A stretch of 64,000 nt of DNA from MH13 sp040219355 (GCA_040219355.1 JAVJSN010000010.1:186001-250000), one strand, 5' to 3'; counted from the stretch's first letter, positions 52,884 to 61,603 are shown. Made by a program: numbers and translations. The notes: generated by a model from the letters alone, not told the origin.

Positions 52884-53609
52884 ATGCCAGTAAGCTGTCA
52901 TCTCTATCTCTGTCGCCCCGACAATTATGGTGTTCTGGTGCGCGATGAGGCGAGCAACAAAGTCGCGTTGATTGATGTTCCCGAAGAAATGGCGACCCGC
53001 GAAGCGATTGAGGAAACCGGCTGGACGCCCACCCACATCTTCATCACCCACCACCATCACGACCACATCGATGGGGTTGGCGGTATTCGCTCCAGCTTTG
53101 ATGTGGAGGTCATCGGCAACGCTGCCGACGCTCACCGTCTGCCGCGTCTCGACACATCAGTGAACCCCGGCGACACAATTATGTTGGGCGAAACGGCGTT
53201 TGAAATTATCGATACGCCCGGTCACACTGTCGGCCATATCGCGTACGTTTCACACGATGAAAAGCTAGCCTTCGTCGCCGACACGCTTTTTGCGATGGGG
53301 TGCGGACGGATGTTTGAGGGCACGCCGGCGCAGTATCACGCCAGCCTCCAAAAGCTCGCCGCTCTCGATCCCGAAACGCTGATCTACTGCGGCCATGAAT
53401 ACACCGCCGACAACGCCCGCTTTGCCGTTGCAATGGACCCCGACAGTTCCACGCTTGCCGATCATGCCCGCCAGATCGAGGGTCGTCGCACCGCCGGCAT
53501 GCCCACCGTACCCACCAAGCTGAAGACCGAGCTTGCCTTTAACCCGTTTCTGCGCGCCAAAGATGTGGCGGATTTCGCCCGGCTGCGCGCGGCCAAAGAC
53601 AACTTTTAA
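52884..53609 (+). CDS. gloB: Hydroxyacylglutathione hydrolase (glyoxalase II)
   Basis: A 241-aa metallo-beta-lactamase-fold hydrolase that frees D-lactate and glutathione from S-lactoylglutathione. The binuclear metal site THHHHDHIDG (His56, His58, Asp60, His61) is intact, with later ligands in TPGHTVGHIAY, FVADTLFAMGCGRMFEGTP and YCGHEYTADN. The C-terminal glutathione-binding part (NPFLRA) is present. It lies 12 bp upstream of a LysE gene. Confidence 0.94.
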   Translation: MPVSCHLYLCRPDNYGVLVRDEASNKVALIDVPEEMATREAIEETGWTPTHIFITHHHHDHIDGVGGIRSSFDVEVIGNAADAHRLPRLDTSVNPGDTIMLGETAFEIIDTPGHTVGHIAYVSHDEKLAFVADTLFAMGCGRMFEGTPAQYHASLQKLAALDPETLIYCGHEYTADNARFAVAMDPDSSTLADHARQIEGRRTAGMPTVPTKLKTELAFNPFLRAKDVADFARLRAAKDNF

Positions 53610-53621
53610 GGACACTTTGAT

Positions 53622-54233
53622 TTGAGCACCGAGTTTTTGATCACATCCCTTATCGTTGTGCTGCTGCCGGGCACCGGCGTTCTCTACACGCTCGCCATCG
53701 GGCTCGGTCGCGGGTTTCACGCCAGCATCGCGGCAGCTGTCGGCTGCACGCTTGGCATCGTGCCTGCCATGGTTGCCAGCATTGTGGGCCTGGCCGCGCT
53801 GTTTCACACCTCCGCGCTCGCCTTCCAGCTGATCAAATATGCCGGCGTCGCCTACCTGTTCTACATGGCCTGGACCATATTGCGCCAAGGTGGCGCCTTG
53901 GACGTGTCGGAGGATCGCCGGCCCTTAAGTGCGTTTCAAACGGCGCGTGACGGTGTGGCGCTCAACGTGCTCAACCCCAAACTTTCGCTGTTCTTCCTGG
54001 CGTTTCTGCCGCAGTTCGTGCCGGCCACCGCCGCCAACACAACGCTCACCATGGCGATGCTCGGCATGACGTTCATGGCGCTCACCTTCATTGTCTTTGT
54101 TGGCTATGGCGCCTGCGCCTCGCTGGCGCGAGACTATGTGATCTCCAAACCGTCCGTGATGGTGTGGCTGCGCCGTTCGTTTGCTGCAACGTTTGGTCTG
54201 CTTGGCCTGCGTTTGGCGTTCGCCGAGCGATGA
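53622..54233 (+). CDS. LysE/RhtB-family exporter
   Basis: A 203-aa protein with six membrane segments. The signature VLLPGTGVLYTLAIGLGRG near residue 13 matches the PGPxxxxxxxxxxxxG region of LysE/RhtB exporters. It starts at TTG with AAGGA about 8 nt upstream. It overlaps the next gene as ATGA and lies in the unit gloB-lysE-cupin. The substrate is unknown. Confidence 0.88.
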   Translation: MSTEFLITSLIVVLLPGTGVLYTLAIGLGRGFHASIAAAVGCTLGIVPAMVASIVGLAALFHTSALAFQLIKYAGVAYLFYMAWTILRQGGALDVSEDRRPLSAFQTARDGVALNVLNPKLSLFFLAFLPQFVPATAANTTLTMAMLGMTFMALTFIVFVGYGACASLARDYVISKPSVMVWLRRSFAATFGLLGLRLAFAER

Positions 54234-54667
54234 AACTTCAAGACATCATCACGGCACTCGACCTTCAGCCGCACCCTGAAGGCGGGTATTACCGCGAAAC
54301 CTTCCGCGACCCACGCGAGCAAGATGGCAGGTCTGTTGGCACAGCGATCTACTATGCGCTGGGCGTCGGCGACTGCTCAGCGTGGCACAAGGTGGATGCG
54401 ACAGAGATCTGGCACTGGTATGCGGGCAGCCCGCTGGCGCTAACACTCTCACCCAACGGTCATGATGCGCAAAGCCACCGGGTCGGCCCAAACATCATCC
54501 AAGGCGAGCGGCCACAAGTGATCGTGCCCAAAGACTGGTGGCAAACCGCAGAAAGTCTCGGCGAGTGGACGCTTGTTGGCTGCACCGTGGCGCCAGGCTT
54601 CACCTTTGAGGGATTTGAGATGGCACCACCGGACTGGCGACCTGTGCCACGCTCACCGTCATCTTAA
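54230..54667 (+). CDS. DUF985 cupin-domain protein
   Basis: A 145-aa single-domain cupin of the DUF985 (YML079-like) family. LQPHPEGGYYRETFRD at the start, SAWHKVDATEIWHWYAGSPL in the first cupin motif and GWTLVGCTVAPGF-like residues (EWTLVGCTVAPGFTFEGFEM) in the second are typical. Function in bacteria is not established; members of the family bind small molecules. ATG overlaps the LysE stop by 4 bp. Its 3' end overlaps the convergent EamA gene by 9 bp. Confidence 0.88.
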   Translation: MKLQDIITALDLQPHPEGGYYRETFRDPREQDGRSVGTAIYYALGVGDCSAWHKVDATEIWHWYAGSPLALTLSPNGHDAQSHRVGPNIIQGERPQVIVPKDWWQTAESLGEWTLVGCTVAPGFTFEGFEMAPPDWRPVPRSPSS

Positions 54668-55585
54668 CAGCATCTCTTTGGCGGCGACCACCGCGCCCAA
54701 CGTCACCAACAAACAGGCGGCAACAACAGGCCAGGTGAACGCGCCAAATCCAAACGCGATCAGCAGCAGCGTGGAGAGGATCGGCGTGGCGTAAGCCGCT
54801 GCGCCCAGCACCTGAATGTCGCCGCGCTTCATGCCAATATCCCAAACGAAAAACGCTGCGCCTACAGGGAATAGGCCCAACGCCACAACGCCGGCCCAAC
54901 CCGTAAGCGATGCTGGCCAAACTGTGGTTTCAAACGCCAGATGACAGATCACTGAGAGCGCCGACGTGATCAAGCACGCGCCAGCCACCGCTCCTGTTGG
55001 CACATCTGGAAACAGTCGTGAGAGTACCGAATAGCTCGACCAAGCAAGCGCAGACCCTATGGCTGCAGCATAGCCCAGCGCGAAGCGGCCATCGAATGAT
55101 GCGCCCTGCGCCCAGATCAGGATACCGGCGCCCACAAAGCCAAGCGCCGCGCCAAGCCCATGAAACCAGCGCAACCTCTCGCCAGGCAAAAACCCAGAGA
55201 ACACCACGATCAGAAGTGGCCAAAGATAGTTGATCAAATTGGCCTCCACCGCAGGCGCATTGCGCAGCGCGGTAAAGTAAAGCGCGTGATAGCCAAACAG
55301 CCCGGCCACTGTGAGCGCCAAAGCTTTGGGGGTGGTCGCGATCACATCGCGTAACCGACCTTGACCTGCCAGAATGATCAGCGCGAGCACACCCGCCAAG
55401 CCAAAACACAGTGCATTGAGCTGAAACGGTGGCACAGAGGTGTTGGCCGAACCCCCCGCAGATGCCCCGTTTTGCCCGGTCATGGCAGTGAAAAGGCCGA
55501 GCGTTGACCACATGGCAACCGCGGCAAGACCAAGCAATGTTGCGCGACGACGCGAGTTGAACGTGACAAATTCACCTTGGGTCAA
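54659..55585 (-). CDS. EamA/DMT transporter, YddG-like
   Basis: A 308-aa protein with two EamA repeats and about ten membrane helices. FGYHALYFTALRNAPAVEAN with LINYLWPLLIVVFSGFLPGE is the signature of the YddG-like aromatic amino acid exporter branch. Substrate assignment is tentative. The gene is divergent from the NYN-like gene with a gap of 177 bp in which I see no other gene. Confidence 0.85.
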   Translation of the reverse strand: MTQGEFVTFNSRRRATLLGLAAVAMWSTLGLFTAMTGQNGASAGGSANTSVPPFQLNALCFGLAGVLALIILAGQGRLRDVIATTPKALALTVAGLFGYHALYFTALRNAPAVEANLINYLWPLLIVVFSGFLPGERLRWFHGLGAALGFVGAGILIWAQGASFDGRFALGYAAAIGSALAWSSYSVLSRLFPDVPTGAVAGACLITSALSVICHLAFETTVWPASLTGWAGVVALGLFPVGAAFFVWDIGMKRGDIQVLGAAAYATPILSTLLLIAFGFGAFTWPVVAACLLVTLGAVVAAKEMLLR

Positions 55586-55762
55586 GCGTTTGCAATCTCA
55601 TTTTTGCCGTCTTCTACACCCCACCTAATGCACGATGGTGGGGCAAAGCCATCGAAAAAATGCATTAACCGCGTGGTTGGGCGGCGCTTGTCGCCATCAA
55701 AGCCCTGCCATACGACCGCATTTCAATCGTGTTTGAAGCATAGTCGAAGAGGGCCAACCACC

Positions 55763-57169
55763 ATGATGACCAGCCTGTTGCTAGTCGATGTCCAAGGGTT
55801 TGAAGCGCTGGCCAAAGGTCAGGCCAATCCAACAGCGCTCACCAGCGAGCTCTCCCACACCATGCACGGGCTTACCCGCCAGATTGCGGTCATGCGTGCC
55901 TACTGCTCCAACCGCGTATCGAGCTACCGCCGCACCGCCTATCGCGAAGCTGGCTTTGAAATCATCGAAACCGCTGGCGCAGATGAAACATTGATCCGCC
56001 TGAGCGTTGATCTGCACAAATTCGCCACCAGTGCGGCCACATACGAAGAGGCCATCTTGCTTGGTGGCACCACCGATTACACCGCGCTCGCACGCCTTGC
56101 CCGCGAGCATCTGATGATGGTCTCGGTGGTCGACCATCCAACCATTTCCTCCGCGCTGGAGGCCATCGCCGATGGTCTAATCGATCTTGACGATTTGGAA
56201 ATCGACCGCAGCACCAACATCACATCCGCACCCAGCTTCGCCTCACGAGACCGCGCGCCGATTGAGCCGCTCGCTCCACGCGCGCCGTTTAGCAGCCGGC
56301 CAGCGAAGTCAGAGGAACAGTTAGAAGAAAAATCTGCGCAGGACGTCCCAAAGCTGGATCATCCTGAAGACCGCAAACCTGACAATGATGCCTCTGATGG
56401 CGATGCCTGGCCCGATCCAAAGTCCGGCCCGATCTTGGTAGCGGGCACTGCAGCCGGCGCAGGCGCAGCGGCGCTGATGACGAATAAAGCAAGCGCCAAC
56501 GGCGCTGACACAACCACACATGCATCCAGCGACGATGCTGCGCCGGTTGATGCCTCCAAAGGCACCGATGAGGCCAAAGTGGACGAGTCGAAGATTGCTT
56601 CAGACTCTCAAACCAAGACAAAAACGGATACGGACACCAAAGCAGAAACGGCTTCAATCGAACCCGCCATTGAAGCCGAATTGGAAGATGCGATTGCCGC
56701 CTCGCTGAGCGATGTCTTGACCGACAGCGTGGATGAGGACCTCAGCAAAACCCTCGCCGATGAGAAGGTCGGTGATTTCGGCAATGATCTTGATGCCGAG
56801 CTGGAAGCTGAACTGACCGCCGAGCTGGTGCCTGATTTGGCCGTTGCGGCTGACGACGGCGCGACCCAGAACACCGCGACTGCCAATGGTGCAGATCATG
56901 GGTCGGATGTGTCGGTCGATGATGACAGCACCATCGATGCACTGTTTGCTGACATTGCTGGTGGAGACGAGGAGCTTGGCCCAGATGATGCGGACACCAC
57001 GTCGGTTGACCCGGCTGTCACCGCCGCGCCAATCGATATTCCGATGATGGCCGACGTGAAGGCCGACGCCGATGTGGACCAGCTGCTCTCTCGCTTGATG
57101 TCTGACGATCTGGGCGGCGAAGCCACTGAACCCAAAAAGGCTGAATTGGACGTGGTCCCCGAACGCTAA
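55763..57169 (+). CDS. NYN-like domain protein with long acidic tail
   Basis: A 468-aa protein. Residues 4-145 resemble a NYN (PIN-like) nuclease fold: LLLVDVQGFEAL with Asp9, ETLIRLSVDLHKFA with Asp83, and ILLGGTTDYTALARLAREH where a typical NYN has SGDSDF; here the first Asp of that motif is Thr103/104 and only Asp105 remains. Residues 150-468 are disordered and very acidic (repeated Asp, Glu, Ala, Thr), interrupted by a Gly/Ala hydrophobic stretch at 222-241 (GPILVAGTAAGAGAAALMTN). ATG 55763 is chosen because similarity starts there. Function unknown. Confidence 0.65.
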   Translation: MMTSLLLVDVQGFEALAKGQANPTALTSELSHTMHGLTRQIAVMRAYCSNRVSSYRRTAYREAGFEIIETAGADETLIRLSVDLHKFATSAATYEEAILLGGTTDYTALARLAREHLMMVSVVDHPTISSALEAIADGLIDLDDLEIDRSTNITSAPSFASRDRAPIEPLAPRAPFSSRPAKSEEQLEEKSAQDVPKLDHPEDRKPDNDASDGDAWPDPKSGPILVAGTAAGAGAAALMTNKASANGADTTTHASSDDAAPVDASKGTDEAKVDESKIASDSQTKTKTDTDTKAETASIEPAIEAELEDAIAASLSDVLTDSVDEDLSKTLADEKVGDFGNDLDAELEAELTAELVPDLAVAADDGATQNTATANGADHGSDVSVDDDSTIDALFADIAGGDEELGPDDADTTSVDPAVTAAPIDIPMMADVKADADVDQLLSRLMSDDLGGEATEPKKAELDVVPER

Positions 57170-57194
57170 GCGGTTGTGCCTTTGGCACAGAGCG
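57170..57194 (+). repeat. GCGGTTGTNC stop-proximal hairpin repeat, single copy
   Basis: GCGGTTGTGC-ctttg-GCACAGAGCG begins on the base after the TAA of the NYN-like gene. Same family as the units at 21370-21462. Confidence 0.65.
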
Positions 57195-57299
57195 TGCGTT
57201 CAAAAACAATCTCAAATACGCGGAAGCGGTCGGTCTGAAAGACCGGAGCGCGCGTTTGCAAAAATGCTAGTACACCAGTCGCGCTCGTCCAAACCGACT

Positions 57300-57396
57300 G
57301 CTCTGTTCCTTCGGAACAACCGGCATTCTTTTTGCGCTCTGTTCCTTCGGAACAACCGGTATTCTTTTTGCGCTCTGTTCCTTCGGAACAACCGCG
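57300..57396 (-). repeat. Three tandem 36-bp units of the stop-proximal hairpin repeat
   Basis: Units at 57300-57324, 57336-57360 and 57372-57396 are nearly identical and exactly 36 bp apart. Read on the minus strand each is CGGTTGTTC-cgaag-GAACAGAGC, the same element as at 21370 and 57170 but with the stem changed from GTGC/GCAC to GTTC/GAAC. The first minus-strand unit starts right after the stop of the EEP gene (57397-57399). Spacers read GCAAAAAGAAT, giving short A-runs. Confidence 0.7.
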
Positions 57397-58443
57397 TTAG
57401 CGCCCGTCCAGATCAAACGTTGAGATGAAGCCCCGGTGGTTGGACCCTATCGGGTCGTCGATCAGGTGAACATCCACCGGTGCGATGTCACCACGTACCA
57501 ACACATGGTCGATGGCAAAGCCACCTGCAGATAAAAGTGGCGAGGCAAGCGCCGGCCATGTGGGTTGAAGCCGTGTGGCGAGGTGCATGCCTGCTTGATC
57601 GATCAGATGGGTGCGAAAAGCGCGCACAAAGGCCTGGCTGTTGAAATCTCCCGCCAAAACCACTGGCCCATCGATGTCAGCCAAAACCTCCATCAGACGA
57701 TCCATTTGCAGTTCATGCCAACCACCCCAATAGGGTTTGGTGAGGTGTGCGGCGAGGAGTGTGATCTGATGATCGTCCAATGTAATTTGTGCGCGGATCA
57801 AGCGACCATCAATGGTGGAAAAGGGGATGATATCCACCGCATCAAAGCGGTGTTGCGAATAGACCGCCATATCGCAGCGCGGGCCGGGCCAGCACCCCGC
57901 CCGATAGGGAAAGGTTGCATTGATGACCTCCAGATCATTGCCAATCGCCAACGCTTCCATGACGAAAAGCACATCCGGCGCTTCATCCACCAGATAGGCA
58001 GCAATCTCGTTTCCGCGCGGATTGGTGCCCAGCACATTAAAAGAGATCATGGTGAAATCAGCCTGCCTGCCGCTGGCCATCGGCGCCAGGCTGGTGAGCG
58101 CAAAAAGTGCGATGCTCGCGAGCATCACCGAGCCCACCACCGCACTGATCAAAGCGCGCACCGGGGCACGCAAGACAAACAAAATCAACGCGCATGCAAT
58201 GAAGCCGACGCCAGCGTGCAATCGGCCTTGGTCGAGGTGCACGAAGGGCGTGGACGGCAAGAGATGCGGCAGCACTGCCACCATCACCAAACCTGCAAAG
58301 CCAACCATGACAACGCCGACGGCCTCATCGCGCCAACGCCAGCCCGCAGCGTGGGCGCGCAGGTAGGAAACAGGATTCAAAGGTGTGTCGGACGTGGAAA
58401 GGTCGGCCAATACGGCCCTCATGCGCAGTGAGTATCTGCGCAT
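57397..58443 (-). CDS. Membrane-anchored endonuclease/exonuclease/phosphatase (EEP) family protein
   Basis: A 348-aa protein. Three membrane helices (about residues 38-125) precede an EEP domain: FTMISFNVLGTNPRGNEIAA with the metal-binding Asn, DVLFVMEAL with Glu, VVLAGDFNSQAFVRAFR with GDFN, and FAIDHVLVRGDIA and SNHRGFISTF (the final NHR is close to the catalytic SDHxP). The domain faces the periplasm by topology. Members include DNases, sphingomyelinases and lipid phosphodiesterases; the substrate is unknown. Confidence 0.88.
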   Translation of the reverse strand: MRRYSLRMRAVLADLSTSDTPLNPVSYLRAHAAGWRWRDEAVGVVMVGFAGLVMVAVLPHLLPSTPFVHLDQGRLHAGVGFIACALILFVLRAPVRALISAVVGSVMLASIALFALTSLAPMASGRQADFTMISFNVLGTNPRGNEIAAYLVDEAPDVLFVMEALAIGNDLEVINATFPYRAGCWPGPRCDMAVYSQHRFDAVDIIPFSTIDGRLIRAQITLDDHQITLLAAHLTKPYWGGWHELQMDRLMEVLADIDGPVVLAGDFNSQAFVRAFRTHLIDQAGMHLATRLQPTWPALASPLLSAGGFAIDHVLVRGDIAPVDVHLIDDPIGSNHRGFISTFDLDGR

Positions 58444-58539
58444 GGTTTTAGCAGGTGCACGTTAAAAGGATGACACCAGAGGCATCGGAAGTCGGTTAAG
58501 ACCCGTCAATCACAGGGAACCGCCCACTGGTCACCGCAT

Positions 58540-58620
58540 GTCATCCCGGAAGCCCAAAGGGCTGTCCGGGATCTGCAAGCGACGTGAACAGACCAGATCC
58601 CGGCTCAAGGCCGCGATGAC
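58540..58620. repeat. REP-like palindromic repeat pair
   Basis: 58540-58573 starts GTCATCCCGG and ends GTCCGGGATC, a near copy of 1275-1308. 58594-58620 (AGATCCCGG to GCGATGAC) is the facing half-unit. They fill the gap between the divergent EEP gene and the end of phaB. Confidence 0.6.
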
Positions 58621-58623
58621 AGC

Positions 58624-58675
58624 AAAAAAACATCACTCTCCACATGGCCGGATCAAGTTTGGCCATGACGTGGAG
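58624..58675 (-). terminator. Intrinsic terminator of phaB
   Basis: On the minus strand, CTCCAC-gtc-ATGGCC pairs with GGCCAT-GTGGAG around an 11-nt loop (58638-58675), followed 7 nt later by TTTTTTT (58624-58630). It begins about 18 nt after the phaB stop. Confidence 0.75.
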
Positions 58676-58693
58676 GCGAGTGAGACGCTCCTT

Positions 58694-59419
58694 CTAAACG
58701 AAGAACTGCGCTCCATTGGCCGAGATCGTCGAGCCGGAAATAAACCCTGCATCATCCGACGCCAGGAACGTCACGCAGCGTGCAATTTCTTCTGGCTCGC
58801 CAAGGCGACCAACGGGGATTTGCGGAATAATCTTTTCGTTCAGCACATTTTCTGGGATCGCGCGCACCATCTCGGTGCCGATATAGCCAGGGCAGACAGC
58901 GTTGGCGGTGATGCCCGCGCGTGCGCCTTCCTGCGCCAACGACTTGATGATGCCCAGATCACCAGCTTTGGTCGCAGCATAGTTCACCTGACCGAACTGA
59001 CCCTTTTGACCGTTGATCGAGGAAATCACGATCACACGACCGAACTTGCGCTCGCGCATGCCGGGCCAGACCGGGTGAATGGTGTTGAACACGCCGGTCA
59101 AATTGGTGTCGATCACCTCTTTCCACTGCTCAGGGCTCATCTTGTGGAAGGGTGCATCGCGGGTGATGCCAGCATTGGCAACAACGATATCGATGGGACC
59201 ATTTTCTTCTTCCACCTTGGCGATGCCAGCGGCGGACGCTTCATAGTCGGCGACGTTCCATTTGTAGGTTTTGATGCCGGTTTCAGCGGTGAAGGCGGCT
59301 GCCTTTTCATCATTGCCAGCATAGGTGGCGGCGACGGTGCAGCCCTCTGCCTTCAATGCTTTTGAAATCGCTTCGCCGATACCGCGCGAACCGCCTGTTA
59401 CTAGTGCCACTCTGGCCAT
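58694..59419 (-). CDS. phaB: Acetoacetyl-CoA reductase
   Basis: A 241-aa NADPH-dependent SDR that makes (R)-3-hydroxybutyryl-CoA for polyhydroxybutyrate. TGGSRGIGEAIS is at about residues 8-19, NAGITRDAPFHKM follows, the catalytic Ser lies in VISSINGQKGQFGQ, and Tyr147/Lys151 in NYAATKAG. This sequence signature is typical of PhaB. It lies downstream of phaA on the same strand with a terminator-like hairpin between. Confidence 0.95.
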   Translation of the reverse strand: MARVALVTGGSRGIGEAISKALKAEGCTVAATYAGNDEKAAAFTAETGIKTYKWNVADYEASAAGIAKVEEENGPIDIVVANAGITRDAPFHKMSPEQWKEVIDTNLTGVFNTIHPVWPGMRERKFGRVIVISSINGQKGQFGQVNYAATKAGDLGIIKSLAQEGARAGITANAVCPGYIGTEMVRAIPENVLNEKIIPQIPVGRLGEPEEIARCVTFLASDDAGFISGSTISANGAQFFV

Positions 59420-59442
59420 GGATGTTTCCTCGAGACTGATTG

Positions 59443-59491
59443 AAAAAAGTCGGGCCGGGCATGCGCTCTTTCTGGCGCTTGGCTTGCCCGG
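59443..59491 (-). terminator. Terminator/attenuator hairpin between phaA and phaB
   Basis: Read on the minus strand, CCGGGC and GCCCGG (outer arms, 59455-59491) enclose an inner GCGC/GCGC helix, followed by cccgac and TTTTTT (59443-59448). It lies in the 92-bp gap after phaA, so it may lower phaB expression relative to phaA or end a phaA transcript. Confidence 0.6.
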
Positions 59492-59511
59492 TCTAGATTA
59501 ATGTTGGGGAC

Positions 59512-60684
59512 TTAGCGTTCCACGCAGAGCGCCACGCCCATGCCGCCGCCGATGCACAGTGTGGCGAGGCCTTTTTTGGCATCGCGCTTCTGCATTTCAA
59601 AGAGCAGCGTGTTGAGCACGCGGGCACCGGAGGCACCCACAGGGTGACCGATGGCAATTGCGCCGCCATTGACATTCACGATCGCCGGATCCCACCCCAT
59701 ATCCTTGTTCACGGCGCAGGCTTGGGCGGCAAACGCCTCATTGGCTTCCACCAGATCAAGGTCTTCAACCTTCCAACCGGCTTTCTGCAAAGCTTTGCGC
59801 GAGGCCGGGATTGGGCCCGTGCCCATGATTGCCGGGTCGACACCTGCCGTCGCCCAAGAGGCGATGCGCGCCATCGGCGTGATGCCGCGTTTGGATGCTT
59901 CAGCTTCGCTCATCAAAACGGTAGCAGCGCCACCATCATTGATGCCCGAGGCGTTGGCGGCCGTTACCGTGCCTTCCTTGTCGAAGGCTGGACGCAGCTT
60001 GGAAATGCCTTCCACTGTCACGCCATGCTTGATGTACTCATCCTCGTCCACCACCGTGTCGCCCTTGCGACCCTGGATTGTGTGGGCAACGATCTCGTCT
60101 TTGAACTTGCCGGCCTTCTGCGCGGCTTCAGCTTTGTTTTGCGAGTTCACCGCGAACTCGTCCTGTTCGTCTCGGGTCAACTGCCACTGCTTAGCAACGT
60201 TCTCAGCCGTCACACCCATCAGATAGTTGGCAAAGGCATCGGTCAGCGCGTCGTACATCATGGTGTCGACCAGTGTGCCATTGCCCATCTTGACGCCACC
60301 GCGCAGATGCATGGTGTGCGGTGCCATAGACATCGACTCCTGGCCACCGGCAACAATGATATCGGCATCACCAGATACAATCTGCTGCATGCCCAGCGCC
60401 ACAGCGCGCAGACCCGAGCCGCATAGCTGGTTAAGGCCCCAAGCTGTCGCTTCTTGCGGAATGCCCGCAGCCATCGCCGCCTGGCGCGCCGGGTTCTGGC
60501 CTTCCCCGGCGGCCAGAATCTGCCCCATGATCACCTCATCCACATCGGCTGGATCAACGCCCGCGCGCTGCAGCGCACCTGCGATGGCGGTTGCACCAAG
60601 CTGATGCGCAGGCACGGTGCCAAAAGCTCCATTGAACGATCCAACGGCGGTACGCGCCGCCGATGCAATAACCACTGATGTCAT
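59512..60684 (-). CDS. phaA: Acetyl-CoA C-acetyltransferase (beta-ketothiolase)
   Basis: A 390-aa thiolase that condenses two acetyl-CoA into acetoacetyl-CoA. The acyl-enzyme Cys88 is in NQLCGSGLRAV. NVNGGAIAIGHPVGASGAR holds the catalytic His, and LCIGGGMGVAL near the end holds the second Cys. ATG 60684 gives the normal length and conserved start (TSVVIASAARTAVGSFNGAF). It is divergent from the regulator phaR across 304 bp. Confidence 0.96.
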   Translation of the reverse strand: MTSVVIASAARTAVGSFNGAFGTVPAHQLGATAIAGALQRAGVDPADVDEVIMGQILAAGEGQNPARQAAMAAGIPQEATAWGLNQLCGSGLRAVALGMQQIVSGDADIIVAGGQESMSMAPHTMHLRGGVKMGNGTLVDTMMYDALTDAFANYLMGVTAENVAKQWQLTRDEQDEFAVNSQNKAEAAQKAGKFKDEIVAHTIQGRKGDTVVDEDEYIKHGVTVEGISKLRPAFDKEGTVTAANASGINDGGAATVLMSEAEASKRGITPMARIASWATAGVDPAIMGTGPIPASRKALQKAGWKVEDLDLVEANEAFAAQACAVNKDMGWDPAIVNVNGGAIAIGHPVGASGARVLNTLLFEMQKRDAKKGLATLCIGGGMGVALCVER

Positions 60685-60856
60685 GAAATCTCTCCCGATT
60701 GCCTCATTGATTGAGGCCTTGATGATGAAGGCAAACAGCCGGAACGGCCAACACGATGCAGCCACTCAACCACACAGCAGCCTGCTGGTTCAATTGTTCA
60801 AATGGCCCTGATCGTCCTTGATTGTCATCAAGGATTGACATCCCAAAGGCTGCAGT

Positions 60857-60928
60857 TGTGCTTTGCAGCAGAGTACGTCATAGCTTATGCCACTGTGCGT
60901 TGCACTGCCAAACCAATGTGCGTTGCAC
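60857..60928. promoter_or_regulatory. Three TGTGCKTTGCAS repeats between phaA and phaR
   Basis: TGTGCTTTGCAG (60857-60868), TGTGCGTTGCAC (60894-60905) and TGTGCGTTGCAC (60917-60928) share one orientation; the last two are 23 bp apart. TGC-rich repeats are the known type of PhaR target in Paracoccus. They sit 60-130 bp before the phaR start, in the gap divergent to phaA, and probably serve autoregulation. The rest of this 304-bp gap shows no gene. Confidence 0.5.
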
Positions 60929-60988
60929 AAAGCCGGAGCCATTAAAGGCTCGGCGGCGCAAAGGGCGCCCGCGATAGGAGAGTGATCG

Positions 60989-61603
60989 ATGGCCATGCCT
61001 TCGGATACGGATGCCGGTACACCGGCCACCATCATCAAGAAGTACGCCAACCGCCGGCTCTACAACACCGGAACGTCCACCTACGTGACGCTGGATGATC
61101 TGGCCGAGATGGTCAAAGGTGGCGAGGATTTCTTGGTGCAAGACGCCAAGTCGGGCGAGGATCTCACCCGCTCGGTGCTTACGCAGATCATCTTCGAGCA
61201 GGAAAACAAAGGCACAAATCTGCTGCCGATCACCGTGCTGCGCCAGCTGATCCGTTTTTACGATGACAGCATGCAGGCCGTGGTGCCAAGCTATCTGGAA
61301 CACTCCATCAACGCCTTCGTGGCCGATCAGGATTCGATCCGAGAGAAGATGGCCAACAATTTCGGTGCCGGCCCGTTGGGCGCCGTCGGCGCCATGAGCG
61401 GTGCGATGCAGGAACAAACTCGCCGCAACATGGAACTGTTTCAAACAGCCATGTCGAACGCCATGACGATGTTTGTGCCGTTTTCCGGCGCCAGCGCGAC
61501 GTCAGAAGAAACCGCGACCCAACAAAGCGACAGTTCGCTTGAAGAATTGCGCGCCCAGCTTTCGGCTATGCAATCCAAGCTTGATTCGATCAGCGACAAA
61601 TAG
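60989..61603 (+). CDS. phaR: Polyhydroxyalkanoate synthesis repressor PhaR
   Basis: A 204-aa regulator that binds DNA and PHB granules, releasing its operators when polymer forms. The PHB/PHA accumulation regulator DNA-binding domain is at residues 10-75: IIKKYANRRLYNTGTSTYVT, LDDLAEMVKGGEDFLVQDAK. Two short PHB_acc repeats follow (LLPITVLRQLIRFYDDSMQ), and then a helical C-terminus with Met/Gln and Ser-rich parts that can bind granules. The start has AGGAGA about 9 nt upstream. Confidence 0.94.
   Translation: MAMPSDTDAGTPATIIKKYANRRLYNTGTSTYVTLDDLAEMVKGGEDFLVQDAKSGEDLTRSVLTQIIFEQENKGTNLLPITVLRQLIRFYDDSMQAVVPSYLEHSINAFVADQDSIREKMANNFGAGPLGAVGAMSGAMQEQTRRNMELFQTAMSNAMTMFVPFSGASATSEETATQQSDSSLEELRAQLSAMQSKLDSISDK

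Noticed and set aside
57300..57396. Possible CRISPR array: 36-bp period with near-identical units
   Set aside because: The spacers are also near-identical and only 11 bp long, no cas genes are near, and each unit is a short hairpin of a family found elsewhere in the window.
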